From Cacconaster sp045617505 (GTDB taxonomy: Bacteria; Bacteroidota; Bacteroidia; Bacteroidales; UBA932): a stretch of DNA of 32,627 nucleotides. Shown piece after piece: positions 15,176 to 22,579 of the stretch; position 1 is the first letter of the stretch, and each line of letters opens with the position of its first letter. The translations under genes were made by a program, and so were the position numbers. The notes under the pieces were generated by a model. The model saw only the letters and a program-made list of their open reading frames with translations. It did not search any database and was not told the origin of the DNA. The stretch lies in assembly GCA_045617505.1 (NCBI GenBank), contig JAZLIS010000087.1, forward strand, positions 1-32,627. Direction: 5' to 3'.

Positions 15176-16035
15176 TGAAACGACTGCTCCAGCTGTCACT
15201 TCTTCTCTCCCTTGTGCTGCTCTCCTCCTGCGAGATGGCACTGGACAAGATGCATCGCGGGCGGATGGTGGCAAGAATCGGTTTTGATGCCGTCTATTCG
15301 ACGGATCTGGAGGAACTTGTGCCTCCCGGAACATCCCCCGAGGACAGTCTGTTGATAGTGAATCAGTATATCGACAGCTGGGCATTGAGCCGTCTTCTCA
15401 CCATCAGGGCGGATAAGGAGCTGTCCAAGAGGGACAGGGATGTCTCCGATCAGGTGGAGGAGTTCAGAAACAATCTTCTCGGATACAGGTACGAGAAATA
15501 CTACATTGAATCCAGACTCGACACGGTGGTATCCACGGACGAAATCAGGGAGTATTACGATGCTCACAAAAAGGATTTCACCACTCGCCGGATGTTGCTC
15601 AAGGGGCGGGCAATCACGATACTGACCAAGTCCCCCTACTATGAAGCGTTCAAGTCTTCATATCGTGTGACGGATGACTCCGCAATCGCAGAGTTGGAGG
15701 AACTCTGCTATGCTTCCGCGGAACGTTATACCGATTTTGGAGGGGAGTGGGTCACCACGTCCGTCTTTTCGAAGGAAGTCGGGATGGATGCGGTGGAGTT
15801 CGAGAATCTGATTTCCGGAAGGTCTGAGGTGGAGAAAAAAGGTGACGATGGAGTGACCCGTTTCATCTTCATCAGGGAGAAAATTTCTCCCGGTGCGGTC
15901 ACACCTCTGGAATACAACGTGGAACACATAAGAGAAATCATCATCGGCAAGAGAAAACAGGCCCTTCTTACGGAATTGGAACGGGACTTGCTGAACGATG
16001 CCAAGATTGACAAAATATTGAGGGTATATGAATAG
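15175..16035 (+). CDS. Lipoprotein, SurA/parvulin-associated (function unknown)
   Basis: This 286-residue protein has a lipoprotein signal (LLSSC, Cys 19) and then a mostly helical body. The layout (VNQYIDSWALSRLLTIRADKEL, a helical pair around VEEFRNNLLGYRYEKYYIESRLD, then TDEIREYYDAHKKDFTTRRMLLKGRAI) is like the N-terminal chaperone part of SurA-type folding factors. A clear parvulin active site is not visible, so it is probably not an isomerase. The C-terminal helix (EHIREIIIGKRKQALLTELERDLL) resembles the closing helix of the SurA chaperone core. Its gene overlaps guaB by one base and surA by eight. I infer a periplasmic chaperone-like lipoprotein working with its neighbour. Confidence 0.75.
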   Translation: MKRLLQLSLLLSLVLLSSCEMALDKMHRGRMVARIGFDAVYSTDLEELVPPGTSPEDSLLIVNQYIDSWALSRLLTIRADKELSKRDRDVSDQVEEFRNNLLGYRYEKYYIESRLDTVVSTDEIREYYDAHKKDFTTRRMLLKGRAITILTKSPYYEAFKSSYRVTDDSAIAELEELCYASAERYTDFGGEWVTTSVFSKEVGMDAVEFENLISGRSEVEKKGDDGVTRFIFIREKISPGAVTPLEYNVEHIREIIIGKRKQALLTELERDLLNDAKIDKILRVYE

Positions 16036-17398
16036 AAAATCTCTCCATATCACCGTTCTCCTGCTCTTTGCGGCTATTTCGCCGCTTTTAGGACAGATTT
16101 ACGGTCCCGGCGTGGTGGATAAGAGCGTGGCCATAATCGGCAACGAAGTGATAATGGTCTCCCAGATAGAAAACGAGGCCCAGATGATGCGTGCCCGCGG
16201 AGCGGTCGTGGAAGCTTCCGACCGTTGTGAGATACTGGAGCAGATGCTAATCTCCAAACTGTTCATCAATCAGGCGAAAATCGACTCGATTATCGTGAAC
16301 GAAGCCAACGTGGCGGCCTCTCTTGAAGGTCGTGTCAACGAGATGATTCAGGTGATGGGAGGGGAGAAGCAGGTTGAGGAGTATTTCGGAAAGCCCATGC
16401 ACAAGCTCCGTCAGGAGTGGGAGGCCATCCTCAGGGAACAGTCCCTTATGCAGCAGATGCAGCAGCAGGTTATGCAGGACATCCCCGCACTGACTCCGCG
16501 CGACATAGAGAAATATTACAACGAGACGCCTCAGGAGGATCTCCCTATGGTGAGTACTAAATACCGCATACGCCAGATTGGAGTCTATCCGGACAAGAAG
16601 GCCGCGGAACTTGCAGTTAGGGAGAAACTTCTTGAATTGAGGGAAAGAGTTATGGCCGGGGAGAAATTCGCCACTCTGGCCCGTCTCTATTCATACTCCG
16701 GCGATCCGGCCGCGCAGAGGGGAGGGGAATTGGGAATGGCTCCCAAAGCGACGTTCTGGCCCGTCTTCTCCGATGCTGCAATGGCTCTGAAGGAGGGGCA
16801 GGTTTCCCAGGTGGTCGAGACACCGGACGGTTTCCATATCATTCAGATGATAGAGAGGAACGGGGATATGTTCAATGCCCGTCACATCCTGCTGAAACCC
16901 CAATACACGGCGGAAGATCGTGAAAAGGGGTTCAAGAAGCTGGATTCTCTCAGGAACCTGATAGTCAGGGACAGTATGAAGTTCGAGGATGCTGCCAGAT
17001 ACTACTCGGAGGAGAAGAAGAGTGCAACGAGCGGAGGCCTTATGGCCGATGAATACACAGGCTCCTCCTATTTCGAGAAGGACCAGATAAAGCCTGCCGA
17101 CTATGCTGTTCTGAAAGACATGCAGGTGGGAGATGTCTCCGAACCGTTTGAGTCTCTGGACAATGAGGGTCGTAACGGCAACACCATCTACAAGATTCTC
17201 TATCTTGATAAAATACTGCCTTCCCACGTGGCCAACTATCAGGATGACTTCAATGCGCTTTCGGAGGAACTGAACAGGAAGAATTCCCAGTTGTCGATAG
17301 ACAAGTTCATAGAGGAGAAGCAGAAGGTGACCTATATCGTCCTTGATCCCTTCTTCGACGGGTGTACCTTCAAGTATCCCGGGTGGGGGAAACAGTAA
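16028..17398 (+). CDS. surA: SurA-like periplasmic chaperone with two parvulin domains
   Basis: SurA proteins escort unfolded outer-membrane proteins across the periplasm. The 456-residue protein has a signal peptide (1-22), an N-terminal helical chaperone module (about 28-165, VAIIGNEVIMVSQIENEAQMM, a SurA_N-type start) and two PpiC/parvulin domains, one at about 178-278 (SGDPAAQRGGELGMAPK and GFHIIQMIER) and one at about 282-395 (NARHILLKPQ, SATSGGLMADEYTG). This order equals E. coli SurA apart from length of linkers. It is placed between a related lipoprotein and an OstA-like protein, which fits outer-membrane assembly. The second parvulin domain is more divergent and may be structural. 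Confidence 0.88.
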   Translation: MNRKSLHITVLLLFAAISPLLGQIYGPGVVDKSVAIIGNEVIMVSQIENEAQMMRARGAVVEASDRCEILEQMLISKLFINQAKIDSIIVNEANVAASLEGRVNEMIQVMGGEKQVEEYFGKPMHKLRQEWEAILREQSLMQQMQQQVMQDIPALTPRDIEKYYNETPQEDLPMVSTKYRIRQIGVYPDKKAAELAVREKLLELRERVMAGEKFATLARLYSYSGDPAAQRGGELGMAPKATFWPVFSDAAMALKEGQVSQVVETPDGFHIIQMIERNGDMFNARHILLKPQYTAEDREKGFKKLDSLRNLIVRDSMKFEDAARYYSEEKKSATSGGLMADEYTGSSYFEKDQIKPADYAVLKDMQVGDVSEPFESLDNEGRNGNTIYKILYLDKILPSHVANYQDDFNALSEELNRKNSQLSIDKFIEEKQKVTYIVLDPFFDGCTFKYPGWGKQ

Positions 17399-17401
17399 TT
17401 T

Positions 17402-19435
17402 ATGAAAAATCTTCTCAGATTCGCCGCTCTCTGTCTGTCAGCATTGCTCACTACATTCACGGCCTTCTCCCAGGATGCGTCGGAGGAGGATACCTTTCAC
17501 CTTGTGGAGGCTGATCAGGCACAGCAGGAGCAGATAGGAAGAATTACCATCCGCAGAGTCTGGGGGAACGCCAAGTTTCTGCACAACAACACTTTTCTTC
17601 TTTGCGACTCCGCATCCTGGAACGTTGAGGGGAAGATAATCGACGCTTATGGCAACGTCAGGATACTTCAGGGTAACACAACCCTGTGCAGTGACAATAT
17701 GACCTATTACATCGACAGGGATCTTGCAAAGTTCAGGGGTTCTCTCGTGGAACTCTTTGACAAGGAGGGCAACACTCTCCGGACCGAGAGTCTTGACTAC
17801 AACACAAAGGACAGTCTGGCCACCTTTATGAACGGGGGAGCCTTGAGGGATACGTCCGGAAACGTTATGGAGAGCCGGCAGGGAACCTACGACTCGAAAA
17901 CGAAGACCTTCACTTTCGAGAGAAAGGTGGAGATGTTTGTCGATTCCATAAAAATCAAGACCTCCAGGATGAATTACGTGGCCGACATCGCCAAGGCGTT
18001 CTTCGGGAAGGATACTTATATGTGGAAAGGGACGGGTTTCCTCAAGGCGGACAACGGAAGTTACGACCGCAACAGCACGGTAGCCTGGTTTGCGGACAAG
18101 GTCTATATGAATGACCCCACCTACGAGGCCTGGACGGAGGAGATTTTCTATTACCAGCCGACAGGGGTGGTCCATATGTTCAAGGAGAGCCAGATAAGGG
18201 ACACGACTCACAGTTCCTACTATCTTGCGGACAATATTCTGTACGAGCCTGTTGGAGACACTTCCGATTTGTGGAGGGACAGGGTGATTCTTACCGACAA
18301 TCCTGCGATTGTCTATTGCGGTGAGAACGAGAACAAAAGGCCGGACACTCTCTATATGCGTGGAGACAGCATCAAGGTATTTGCGATGCGGAAGTGCGAT
18401 TTTGCCGAAGAGGAGTTCAAGGATGCTGAGCAGCGTATTGCAGATATGGAATACGATGCTCTGGCCAAGTCCCGCGCGGAGATGGCCAAGGTCAGGGAGG
18501 AGGAGAGAATAAAGAAGATGCAGGAGGCGGGCCTGATGCCCGGTGACGAGGCTCTTGCCTATATGGAGAAGCAGAAGGCGGACAGTCTTGCCTTGCAGGG
18601 GCTGGACAGTGCGGCAGTGGATTCTCTCGCCGCTCTTTTGGATACTACGGCTCTGTCGGTTCCCGACACGACCGTGGCTGCTCTTCCGGACACCTCTGCG
18701 GCTGCTGTCCCTGATACACTTGCGATTAAAGATACCACCCTGATAAGGGTGATAACCGCCTATAAGAACGTAAAGGCTTTCCGTTCTGACGTTCAGGCAG
18801 CTTGCGACTCAATGATTTTCACGGAGATAGATTCCGTGGCGCGACTCCACGGGGCTCCTGTGCTCTGGAATGAAATCAAGAACCAGCTCACTTCCGAAGT
18901 GATGCATCTGATGCTCAAGAACGGTAATCTCTACAGGGGAAGTATGGTTACCGATGCCTGGGTCATCTCTCAGGAGGACAGCACCCATTTCCACCAGATC
19001 AAGAGCACGGAGATGCTTGGCTATTTCTATGAGAATCAGCTTTACAGGTATGATGCCTTGGGCGGAGTGAATGCCGTTTTCTATATGGCGGAAAAGGCAA
19101 AGCTCACTACGGTCAACATCAAGGAGGCGAAGTCGATGACGGCTCTTATCAAGGATGGCAATGCAAAGAGGATGCTTTATGTGGAAAGCATAAAGAGTGA
19201 CGCCTATCCTATCGGAGACCTTGTCATGGAGAAACAGAGGCTCAAGGGCTTCAAATGGCGCGGTGAGGAGCGTCCGGTTGATCGCTTCGTCATCACGAAT
19301 CAGCCTCTGCACGGGACCGAGAGGGAGATATACAGCAAACAGCAACCCCCCAAGTACGATCTGGTCAACAAGTATTTTGAAAACTGTATGGACCCCCGAC
19401 CCAATCCTGAAGAGACTGTAGCCGGGAATCCATAA
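17402..19435 (+). CDS. OstA-like protein (LptA/LptD N-terminal domain family)
   Basis: OstA-type beta-jellyroll domains move lipopolysaccharide through the periplasm. The 677-residue protein has a signal peptide (1-23) and repeated short strands typical of OstA/LptA (WGNAKFLHNNTFLLCDSASW, IIDAYGNVRILQGNTTLCSD, MTYYIDRDLAKFRGSLVELF, NVMESRQGTYDSKTKTFTFE) up to about residue 330, and further strands at about 470-640. Between them lie a charged coiled coil (about 339-385) and a low-complexity Ala/Asp/Thr/Pro stretch with repeated PDT (about 400-447), likely a flexible linker. It lacks the LptD beta-barrel. Last gene of the guaB run; its stop is three bases from the convergent fumarase stop. Confidence 0.85.
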   Translation: MKNLLRFAALCLSALLTTFTAFSQDASEEDTFHLVEADQAQQEQIGRITIRRVWGNAKFLHNNTFLLCDSASWNVEGKIIDAYGNVRILQGNTTLCSDNMTYYIDRDLAKFRGSLVELFDKEGNTLRTESLDYNTKDSLATFMNGGALRDTSGNVMESRQGTYDSKTKTFTFERKVEMFVDSIKIKTSRMNYVADIAKAFFGKDTYMWKGTGFLKADNGSYDRNSTVAWFADKVYMNDPTYEAWTEEIFYYQPTGVVHMFKESQIRDTTHSSYYLADNILYEPVGDTSDLWRDRVILTDNPAIVYCGENENKRPDTLYMRGDSIKVFAMRKCDFAEEEFKDAEQRIADMEYDALAKSRAEMAKVREEERIKKMQEAGLMPGDEALAYMEKQKADSLALQGLDSAAVDSLAALLDTTALSVPDTTVAALPDTSAAAVPDTLAIKDTTLIRVITAYKNVKAFRSDVQAACDSMIFTEIDSVARLHGAPVLWNEIKNQLTSEVMHLMLKNGNLYRGSMVTDAWVISQEDSTHFHQIKSTEMLGYFYENQLYRYDALGGVNAVFYMAEKAKLTTVNIKEAKSMTALIKDGNAKRMLYVESIKSDAYPIGDLVMEKQRLKGFKWRGEERPVDRFVITNQPLHGTEREIYSKQQPPKYDLVNKYFENCMDPRPNPEETVAGNP

Positions 19436-19438
19436 TCT

Positions 19439-21058
19439 TTATTTGAATTTTGCGAAGAAATCGTTGCCTTTGTCATCCACAAGGATGAAGGCGGGGAAAT
19501 CTTCGACGCGAATCTTCCAGATAGCCTCCATTCCGAGTTCAGGATATTCCACGCACTCTATGCTCTTGATATTGTTCTGAGCGAGAATTGCGGCCGGACC
19601 TCCGATGGAACCGAGATAGAAACCGCCGTGCTTCTTGCAGGCGTCGGTGACTGCCTGGCTGCGGTTGCCCTTGGCAAGCATTATCAGGCTGCCGCCATTA
19701 TCCTGAAACTCATCGACGTAAGGGTCCATACGGCCTGCCGTTGTCGGACCCATGGAACCACAGGCCATCCCTGCCGGAGTCTTGGCGGGACCTGCGTAAT
19801 AAATCGGATGCTCCTTCATATACTGGGGCATTCCCTCACCGGCATCAAGACGGGCCTTGAGCTTCGCGTGGGCGATGTCACGACCTACTATGATGGTGCC
19901 GTTGAGACTCAGACGGGTGCCGATGGGATATTTGGTGAGAATCTTGCAGACCTCGCTCATAGGCTGGTCCAGATTGATTTTCACGGCATTGCCCTCACCG
20001 GCCTGACGCAAAGCCTCCGGTATCCAGCGGGAAGGGTTGTCATCCAGTTTTTCAATCCAGACACCGTCAGCGTTGATCTTGCACTTGACGTTGCGGTCGG
20101 CGGAGCAGCTTACTCCCAATCCGATGGGGCAGCTGGCACCGTGGCGGGGCAGACGGATAATCCTCACGTCGTGAGCCATATATTTGCCCCCGAACTGAGC
20201 GCCGAGGCCAATCTTGTGAGCCTCCTTAAGAACCTGCTTCTCAAGTTCGACGTCACGGAAAGCGCGGCCCGTCTCATCTCCGGTTGTAGGGAGAGTGTCA
20301 TAATACTTGCAGGAGGCCAGCTTTACTGTGAGAAGGTTCCTTTCGGCAGATGTGCCGCCTATCACGAAAGCGATATGGTAGGGAGGGCAGGCCGCCGTAC
20401 CGAGACTCTTCATCTTCTCCACAAGGAAAGGAATCAGAGTGCCGGGATTCTGGATACGGGCCTTCGTCTCCTGATAGAGATAACTCTTGTTCGCGCTTCC
20501 GCCGCCCTTTGTCACGCAGAGGAAGCGGTATTCCATACCTTCGGTCGCCTCTATATCAATCTGAGCGGGGAGATTGCACTTCGTGTTGACCTCATTGTAC
20601 ATATCGAGAGGCGCATTCTGGCTGTATCTCAGATTCTCCTCCGTATAGGTCTTGTAAACGCCTTTCGAGAGAGCCTCCTCGTCGCAGAATCCTGTCCATA
20701 CCTGCTGACCCTTCTCTCCGTGAATGATTGCAGTGCCTGTGTCCTGACAGAAAGGAAGGCGGCCCTTGCAGGCGACCTCGGCATTGCGGAGCATCGTCAG
20801 CGCGACGTATTTGTCGTTGTCGGAAGCCTCAGGATCACTCAAAACCTTTGCAACCTGTTCGTTGTGAGCAGGGCGAAGCATAAATGACACATCCCTGAAA
20901 GCCGTGTTGGCCATAACGGTCAGCGCTTCGGGTTTGATTTTAAGCATAGGTTTCCCCTCAAAATCCCCGAGAGAGACAAACTCCTCCGAACCGGGAATCC
21001 TGTAATACTCGGTTGTATCCTCACCGAGCTGAAACATAGGAGCATACTTGAATTCCAT
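19439..21058 (-). CDS. fumA: Fumarate hydratase, class I (4Fe-4S, oxygen-sensitive type)
   Basis: The enzyme interconverts fumarate and malate in the citric-acid cycle or, in anaerobes, the reductive branch to succinate. The 539-residue single chain contains both the alpha part (about 1-330) and the beta part (about 340-539) as in E. coli FumA/FumB. The three cluster cysteines are visible: Cys 104 (PFCQDTG), Cys 224 (GTAACPPYH) and Cys 318 (LGVSCSADRN). The spacing equals that of FumA. The C-terminal motif AGPAKTPAGMACGSMGPTTAGRMD is present. It begins three bases after the prfB stop and is the last gene of the leftward run. The fumA symbol marks the class; it could equally be called fumB. 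Confidence 0.95.
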   Translation of the reverse strand: MEFKYAPMFQLGEDTTEYYRIPGSEEFVSLGDFEGKPMLKIKPEALTVMANTAFRDVSFMLRPAHNEQVAKVLSDPEASDNDKYVALTMLRNAEVACKGRLPFCQDTGTAIIHGEKGQQVWTGFCDEEALSKGVYKTYTEENLRYSQNAPLDMYNEVNTKCNLPAQIDIEATEGMEYRFLCVTKGGGSANKSYLYQETKARIQNPGTLIPFLVEKMKSLGTAACPPYHIAFVIGGTSAERNLLTVKLASCKYYDTLPTTGDETGRAFRDVELEKQVLKEAHKIGLGAQFGGKYMAHDVRIIRLPRHGASCPIGLGVSCSADRNVKCKINADGVWIEKLDDNPSRWIPEALRQAGEGNAVKINLDQPMSEVCKILTKYPIGTRLSLNGTIIVGRDIAHAKLKARLDAGEGMPQYMKEHPIYYAGPAKTPAGMACGSMGPTTAGRMDPYVDEFQDNGGSLIMLAKGNRSQAVTDACKKHGGFYLGSIGGPAAILAQNNIKSIECVEYPELGMEAIWKIRVEDFPAFILVDDKGNDFFAKFK

Positions 21059-21061
21059 TGT

Positions 21062-22142
21062 TTACTTTCCTCCGTTTTCCATTAGATATATTTTCATAAA
21101 TTCATTCAAATCGCCGTCAAGGACACTCTGGGTGTCGGAAGTCTCGTACCCGGTACGAAGGTCCTTGACCATCTTGTAGGGGTGCAGCACGTATGACCTT
21201 ATCTGCGAGCCCCATTCTATCTTTTTCTTCTGCCCCTCAAGTTCGGCCTGCTTTTCCTGACGTTTCTTCAGTTCAAGGTCATACAGATGTGACTTGAGGA
21301 TTCTCAAGGCATTCTGCCTGTTGTCCAGTTGGCTGCGGGTCTCGGTGTTCTCCACGACAATGCCGGTGGGAATGTGCTTCACCCGGACTCCGGTCTCCAC
21401 CTTGTTGACGTTCTGCCCGCCCGCCCCGGAGGAACGGTAAGTGTCCCATTCGAGGTCTGCGGGATTTATCTCTATTTCAATCGTGTCATCCACAAGGGGA
21501 TAGACGAATACTGAGGAGAAGGTGGTCTGTCGCTTGCCCTGTGCGTTGAAGGGAGAGATTCTTACAAGGCGGTGAACCCCGTTCTCGGCCTTGAGATAGC
21601 CGTAGGCGTATGCCCCCTCGAACTCGATGGTGACAGACTTGATACCCGCGTCCTCCCCTTCGAGTATATCGGAGGTATGGACCTTGTATCCGTTACGTTC
21701 GCCATAGCGGACATACATTCTCATAAGCATAGCAGACCAGTCGTTGGCCTCCGTACCACCCGCTCCCGAATTAATCTTTAGAATCGCTCCAAGCTCGTCG
21801 CCCTCCCCTGACAGCATATTCCTCAGTTCAAGGGCATCGACCTTGGCGCATAACGATTTGTAGGCGGCATCGATGTCATCCGAAGCATCTTCGCCGAATT
21901 CCAGCAAAGTCTCGAGGTCAGCGTAGAGGGAGGAGACGGCATCGAACCCCTCCACCCAGAACTTGACGGCGGAGACCTCCTTCATAAAACTTTCGGCGGT
22001 CTTCGGGTCGTTCCAGAAATCGGGGGCGAGAGTGCGCTCCTGCTTGGTTGTCAGATCAGTTCGCTTCGCAGGGATGTCAAAGACACCTCCCCAACGTCTC
22101 AATCCGCTGTTTCAAACTTTTAATCTCTTCTGAGGTTATCAT
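21062..22142 (-). CDS. prfB: Peptide chain release factor 2 with +1 programmed frameshift
   Basis: RF2 releases peptides at UGA and UAA stops. The gene is in two frames. Frame 1 starts at ATG 22142 and encodes MITSEEIKSLKQRIETLGRC, then CTT TGA at 22082-22077. Slipping one base forward on CTT gives GAC and continues as DIPAKRTDLTTKQ to the stop at 21062, 359 residues in all. The slip site CTTTGAC is preceded three bases earlier by GGGGAGG (22092-22086), a Shine-Dalgarno-like stimulator as in E. coli prfB. The stop-recognition SPF (ISPFNAQGKRQTTF) and catalytic GGQ (SSGAGGQNVNKV) are intact. Simple gene finders start it wrongly at 22102. Its first 23 bases overlap recX. Confidence 0.95.
22077..22092 (-). 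promoter_or_regulatory. prfB programmed +1 frameshift site
   Basis: Read leftward: GGGGAGG, TGT, CTT, TGA, then C. A Shine-Dalgarno-like element three bases before a slippery CTT codon followed by the poorly terminated UGAC is the classic RF2 autoregulation signal. When RF2 is scarce, the UGA is read slowly and ribosomes shift into the productive frame. Confidence 0.93.
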
Positions 22143-22575
22143 AATATTCCTTTATTTGTGCATATTCATATCCCCGTCCGAGGGCGTACCGGAACAGTTT
22201 GACCCTTTTTACAGTCTCGTCGCTCTCTCCCGCCAGCGCTCTCCATTTCGCGGAGAGAAGGGCCGAAAGTTTTTTCTGCGCGGCCTGAGGCTCTATCTCC
22301 TGAAGAGCCGCCTCGATGACAGGGGTTTCTATACCTTTGACTGACAAAGCTACTTTAATTTTGGCACATCCCCAACCGGAAAGGGAACTTTTATCTCTCG
22401 CGAATGCGGTGGCATATCTCATCTCATTGATATATCCGTCTTTACAGAGCTTCTCAAGAATCTCGTCACACCACGAAGGATTCACTCCGGCCACCTTCGA
22501 GCGGATATCGCTCCTGCAGTGCTCCGAAACGGAGCACAACCGCATCATCCTCTCCAGCATCGCCTGTTTTTCCAT
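22120..22575 (-). CDS. recX: Regulatory protein RecX
   Basis: RecX binds RecA filaments and limits their growth or stability. The 151-residue protein is built from the three-helix repeats of the family: MMRLCSVSEHCRSDIRSKV, LEKLCKDGYINEMRYATAFARDKS, GWGCAKIKVALSVKGIETPVIEAAL and KLFRYALGRGYEYAQIKEYYD. Length and motif order (GYINDxRYAxxFxRDR, GxxKIxxxLxxKGI) agree with RecX. It lies about 5.5 kb from recA on the other strand rather than next to it. It starts four bases after the upstream patatin gene and its end overlaps the true start of prfB by 23 bases. Confidence 0.92.
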   Translation of the reverse strand: MEKQAMLERMMRLCSVSEHCRSDIRSKVAGVNPSWCDEILEKLCKDGYINEMRYATAFARDKSSLSGWGCAKIKVALSVKGIETPVIEAALQEIEPQAAQKKLSALLSAKWRALAGESDETVKRVKLFRYALGRGYEYAQIKEYYDNLRRD

Positions 22576-22579
22576 CTTC

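Noticed and set aside
19628..20887. Long rightward open frame (about 419 codons) opposite fumarase
   Set aside because: It mirrors the codon pattern of the complete class I fumarase on the other strand and has no recognisable domain or promoter.
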